From Sphaeroforma arctica JP610 (taxonomy: Eukaryota > Opisthokonta > Ichthyosporea > Ichthyophonida), in assembly GCF_001186125.1 (NCBI RefSeq), contig NW_014040298.1:21051-46006 (forward strand): a stretch of DNA of 24,956 nucleotides, in the 5' to 3' direction. The notes below the pieces were generated by a model. That model saw nothing but the letters and a program-made list of their open reading frames with translations. It made no database searches and was not told where the DNA came from. The first letter of the stretch is position 1; each line of letters opens with the position of its first letter. Positions 21,869 to 24,956 of this stretch are shown piece by piece. The position numbers were made by a program, and so were the translations under genes.

Positions 21869-24306
21869 CTACGAGAATGTGGTCCAGCCTATATCATCAT
21901 TCTTTGTGCCGGAAGTTTGCACTCGCTTCAGCACTCGAGCGTACGGCTGCCTGACAATACTCTCCATCTGCATGGCTGTGTGCGCCGCCACTGCATTCGA
22001 CCTCGAGCCTACGGGAGATGGGAAGGAATACCAAAAACATTTAGAACAGTATCTGAGGCTACTGACGTTGAGCACAGGAGACATCTGTTAACCATGCCAC
22101 TTGTGTTTGATAGAGTGGACATTCTATCGCGCCAGTCAGTCGTATGGGTACGTGGCTGAGGATCACACACACTGCGACACAGAACCACATGAGCCAACGG
22201 CTGTTGCGTGACCTAAAACAAGCAACGACCCGCGCCACACACTCACACACTACATGCCCTACACCACATCTCACATACCCTACCACAGATATACACGCAC
22301 TCAGATACAGCAGATATAAAATCTCATACTCACTCACTTATCCACCCACTCACTCACACTCACACTCACACCTACACTTACAGTCACACTCACTCAGCGC
22401 AGCACTTACTTGTAGAGACGCGCTGGCTGCGATTAGTTTGGCCCGTCAAGGCCGACGAGTTGGACCCGCGCGTGGTCGATCGGTGCAGTGACCTGGGCAT
22501 GTACGATCGCGACGCGAGGTCGCTATGGCGCACGCTGTTGGACGAACGCTCCTCCAGGCCTGAGTACGTCATGGACGTCTGCGTCTGATACGCGGCGCTG
22601 GTGGCGGTAGACACGCTGGTGCGGCTGTCCTGCGTCTGGATACTGGGCCGCCTGCTCTGGCGCGAGGTGGCGCTGGTGTTGTTGCTCTCCTGCGCGCCGT
22701 AGGTCGGTGGCTTGGTCACGCTCTCTGGTACAGCGAACCCGTCGGCTAAGGTGGCGGGGGTCAGCAGGAGCTCCGGCGGCACCGACGCCGCAGTACTGGC
22801 CTGTGAGCTGATGGACAGGCGCTTGCGCGCGGGGGCGGGCGACGTCTCCATGCGATGGGCGGGTACTGTGACGCTCACCTGCGACTGCGTGCGCGAGGCT
22901 AGCTGGGACTGTGTGAGAGTGGCTGCGATCTTGCCGCCGGGGTCGTTGCTGTCCAGCAGGAAGTTGACTGCGTGTCGCAGGGATGAGGGTGGGTGTGGCT
23001 GGACCGCTGCTGGGGCGGGTGAGCGCGGGAGGTTGGGTGACGACGCGGGTGCAGCAGGGTCTTCTCGCGCGATGTCGCCTGTGGTGATCTCCAGACCGTC
23101 ATTGGACGCTGCACAGGATGGGAAGGGGTGCATGGAGCGCTCGTGATGTTATTTATATGTGACTGAAAGATGGGATACATGGAGTATGCACAACGTGTAT
23201 ATATATATATATGTGTGTGTGTGACTATAACATTCAGCTGCGTGTATTTGGTCCAGACAGGCCCATGAAGAACTGAGAAAAGCTGCCTAGCACACACAGA
23301 CGAGTATGATTCAGACATAGTTATAGCTATAGTACAATGTGCCGCGAGCTCACACACTGTACCACTGACTCTGTCCACATCCAGCGACATACACCCTCCC
23401 TTCTGCACACACACGCTATCACAGGACCTTAACTACATCCATACTCACCCGACAACGGCGGCGCATCGGCCTCAGCGTCTCTGGGGATATTGATCTGCAT
23501 GTTGGATTTGGTGTAGTCGTCGATCATCACCATGACCTCGTCCTCACCAGAGCGCAGTCCTTCCAGGTTCAATAGCTTGCTGCTTCCCGTTGAAAGGGGC
23601 GGGATGTACTCGCCTGTCTTGTCCAGCACCTGCAGTCGCATGGTGTCTATGACCAGCGTTAAACACAAGAACGGAGAGAAGTGCGGATTGTGAGCTGTGT
23701 GGTGATACTCGTTTATTTTGGGGGGGAAAGAGGCGGGAAGAGGAGAATGCTACGCGGGAGGACTGATAGTGTAGACAGCAGATAAGGCTCACAGTAGTGA
23801 CAGCGTAGGATGTAGTCTTCTGGCGCAATGAAGGCTCTAAGTAAACGTATAAACGCTTTGTGGTTGTTGAAGGCCAATTAAATGGCTACTCTACACGCCA
23901 CGGGTGCGAAAGTCTCAAGGGTAAAACTATAGGGGGGATGATAACTCCCCGGGTTATCAGCCCCAACCACCAAACAGCACACAAGTCTATTAGCAAGCGC
24001 TAATAGACGTTAGTTACATAAGCGCCTTCACAGCAACCGCCAAGCATACCCTGCACCGAAACCCGTAAAACGGGACACAGCTCATGCACACACCACCTAC
24101 CGAGTCTCTCCGCAAGGGTCTGCTCGGTCTGCGATGAGAGCGTGTTCGCCTGGTCCTCAAAGCGTGAGGGCATGTTTGCCAGCTCCACCGCGGGGGTGCT
24201 GTCCTGGAAGCACACATTGAACTTGGACCCGAGCGAGGCGTCGCTGCCCATATTGGACAGGCGCACGTTGTCTCTGAAGTCGAAGAGGGCATCGGCCGTG
24301 AACCAT
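21869..24306 (-). CDS. unrecognised protein, last four exons (5' part not in view)
   Basis: Minus-strand exons 24101-24306, 23449-23646, 22410-23108 and 21869-22008 (stop TAG at 21869-21871). All borders are GT-AG, all three introns are phase 1 and keep one frame of about 413 residues. Exon 1 begins with WFTADALFDFRDNVRLSNMG and contains GSKFNVCFQDSTPAVELANM, followed by a Gln/Glu/Leu-rich helix that continues into exon 2 (TLAERLDTMRLQVLDKTGEY). Exon 2 ends with MVMIDDYTKSNMQINIPRDA. This part has the composition of a folded, conserved domain plus a short coiled coil. Exon 3 is 233 residues of Ser/Thr/Gln/Arg/Pro-rich, probably disordered sequence. Exon 4 ends KNDDIGWTTFS. I cannot name the family. 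Upstream exons must lie beyond 24307, since exon 1 is entered through an acceptor (gactgcag) in phase 2. Confidence 0.8.
22322..22396. repeat. (CACT)n/(CACA)n-rich simple repeat
   Basis: ACTC/CACA repeats, on the minus strand a GTGAGT-rich tract, lie within the last intron of the four-exon gene, starting about 13 bases inside its 5' splice site. Several GTGAGT motifs here resemble additional 5' splice sites. Confidence 0.85.
23196..23222. repeat. (AT)n(GT)n microsatellite
   Basis: A compound AT then GT run inside the second visible intron of the four-exon minus-strand gene. Confidence 0.85.
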
Positions 24307-24864
24307 CTGCAGTCAAGACATGTGCAAGGTTAGATATGGGGTGTTATATTCCCTTTCAGTCGAGTTGTATAATATCTAGAATACATCGCGACGATTAGAA
24401 AGAGTCCGAAAGTACAGCAAAGGCTTAAGAATTGCTTTGCCCGTGTCGGTGGCGGCAACATGTGGTCGAAGACTGGAACGATAAACCCTAAACCCCTATA
24501 CCTAAAACCCTAGCATATTTCATCTCCACATCCCCATATGAGATCACACGAGCTATGCTGCCTTGCACCCTTTGCACATACGCGAGAAACACGTGCATGT
24601 CCGCCCATTGATGGTCCTACTCGATACCGTGACACTGCCAACAGGTACCATGTGTGGCCGAGTTGTGTCAAATAACATAAACGTGTCTAAAAACGGTGCT
24701 GAACACACAGTCACATATACACAAGCACCACACGTATGCACACGCATATAAACGCCCGTTTAGGCTATCAAATCCACACACATACACACGAACAGACCGC
24801 TCTACCAGGTACGTAAATCAACCAAATATCATCATGCGTCATAAACAGCACACTCCATAACTAA

Positions 24865-24865
<1 letters not shown>
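24307..24865. other. upstream intron or flank of the minus-strand gene, no exon assigned
   Basis: A minus-strand frame at 24553-24747 ends in a Cys-rich segment (TINGRTCTCFSRMCKGCKAA), but no donor in the phase needed to join 24306 was found. 24483-24515 holds degenerate telomere-like AAACCCT units ('aaaccctaaacccctatacc', 'taaaaccctag'). CA-rich sequence follows. Confidence 0.45.
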
Positions 24866-24907
<42 letters not shown>

Positions 24908-24956
24908 CTGCATATATATATGTGTATATGTTATATAATATATAATTATATTATTA
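24866..24956. repeat. (AT)n microsatellite at right edge
   Basis: TA and TATG runs up to the window end, the same type as those at 13005-13192 and 16973-17092. Confidence 0.95.

Noticed and set aside
21720-22091. 123-codon plus-strand frame
   Set aside because: It overlaps the last exon and intron of the phase-matched minus-strand gene, which is much better supported.

Overview
This is nuclear DNA of an intron-rich eukaryote. Several genes have phase-consistent GT-AG introns of about 60-400 bases (one of 1.36 kb). Exons are GC-richer than introns, and non-coding DNA is full of AT microsatellites and minisatellites. The gene set would fit a unicellular holozoan such as an ichthyosporean, but that is a guess; the sequence alone does not fix the lineage. 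There is one N in the window, inside an AT repeat at 13076.

Layout. (1) 206-6982, plus strand: a large gene whose C-terminal exons encode the conserved R3HCC1/R3HCC1L-type domain, joined to a giant exon of about 1,190 codons that is almost all mixed-charge RS/RE/RD sequence. Its third visible intron holds a 38-bp minisatellite of about 28 units. (2) About 7.0-10.6 kb: repeat-rich accessory DNA with at least six separate tandem repeat families (83, 54, 23, 78, 60 and 50 bp) and two orphan coding-like segments. (3) 11191-12750, minus strand: the C-terminal half of a tRNA(Ile)-lysidine synthetase (TilS) gene in five exons; the N-terminal ATP-binding half is not next to it. (4) 13336-16642, plus strand: glycerol kinase, 11 exons, complete except for the first short exon. 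(5) 16.7-18.5 kb: AT-rich DNA with one possible minus-strand terminal exon. (6) 18573-20393, plus strand: an uninterrupted 606-residue pogo/CENP-B-like transposase-derived protein that lacks the third catalytic Asp. (7) 21869-24306, minus strand: the last four exons of an unrecognised gene that runs off towards the right edge.

The genes do not form a pathway. Glycerol kinase is cytosolic carbon metabolism, TilS is probably organellar tRNA modification, and the R3HCC1-like protein is probably nuclear RNA metabolism. The points most worth a second look are the pogo-derived gene with a dead catalytic triad, the split or truncated TilS, the R3HCC1-like protein with its giant charged exon, and the intronic minisatellite whose units carry consensus 5' splice sites.
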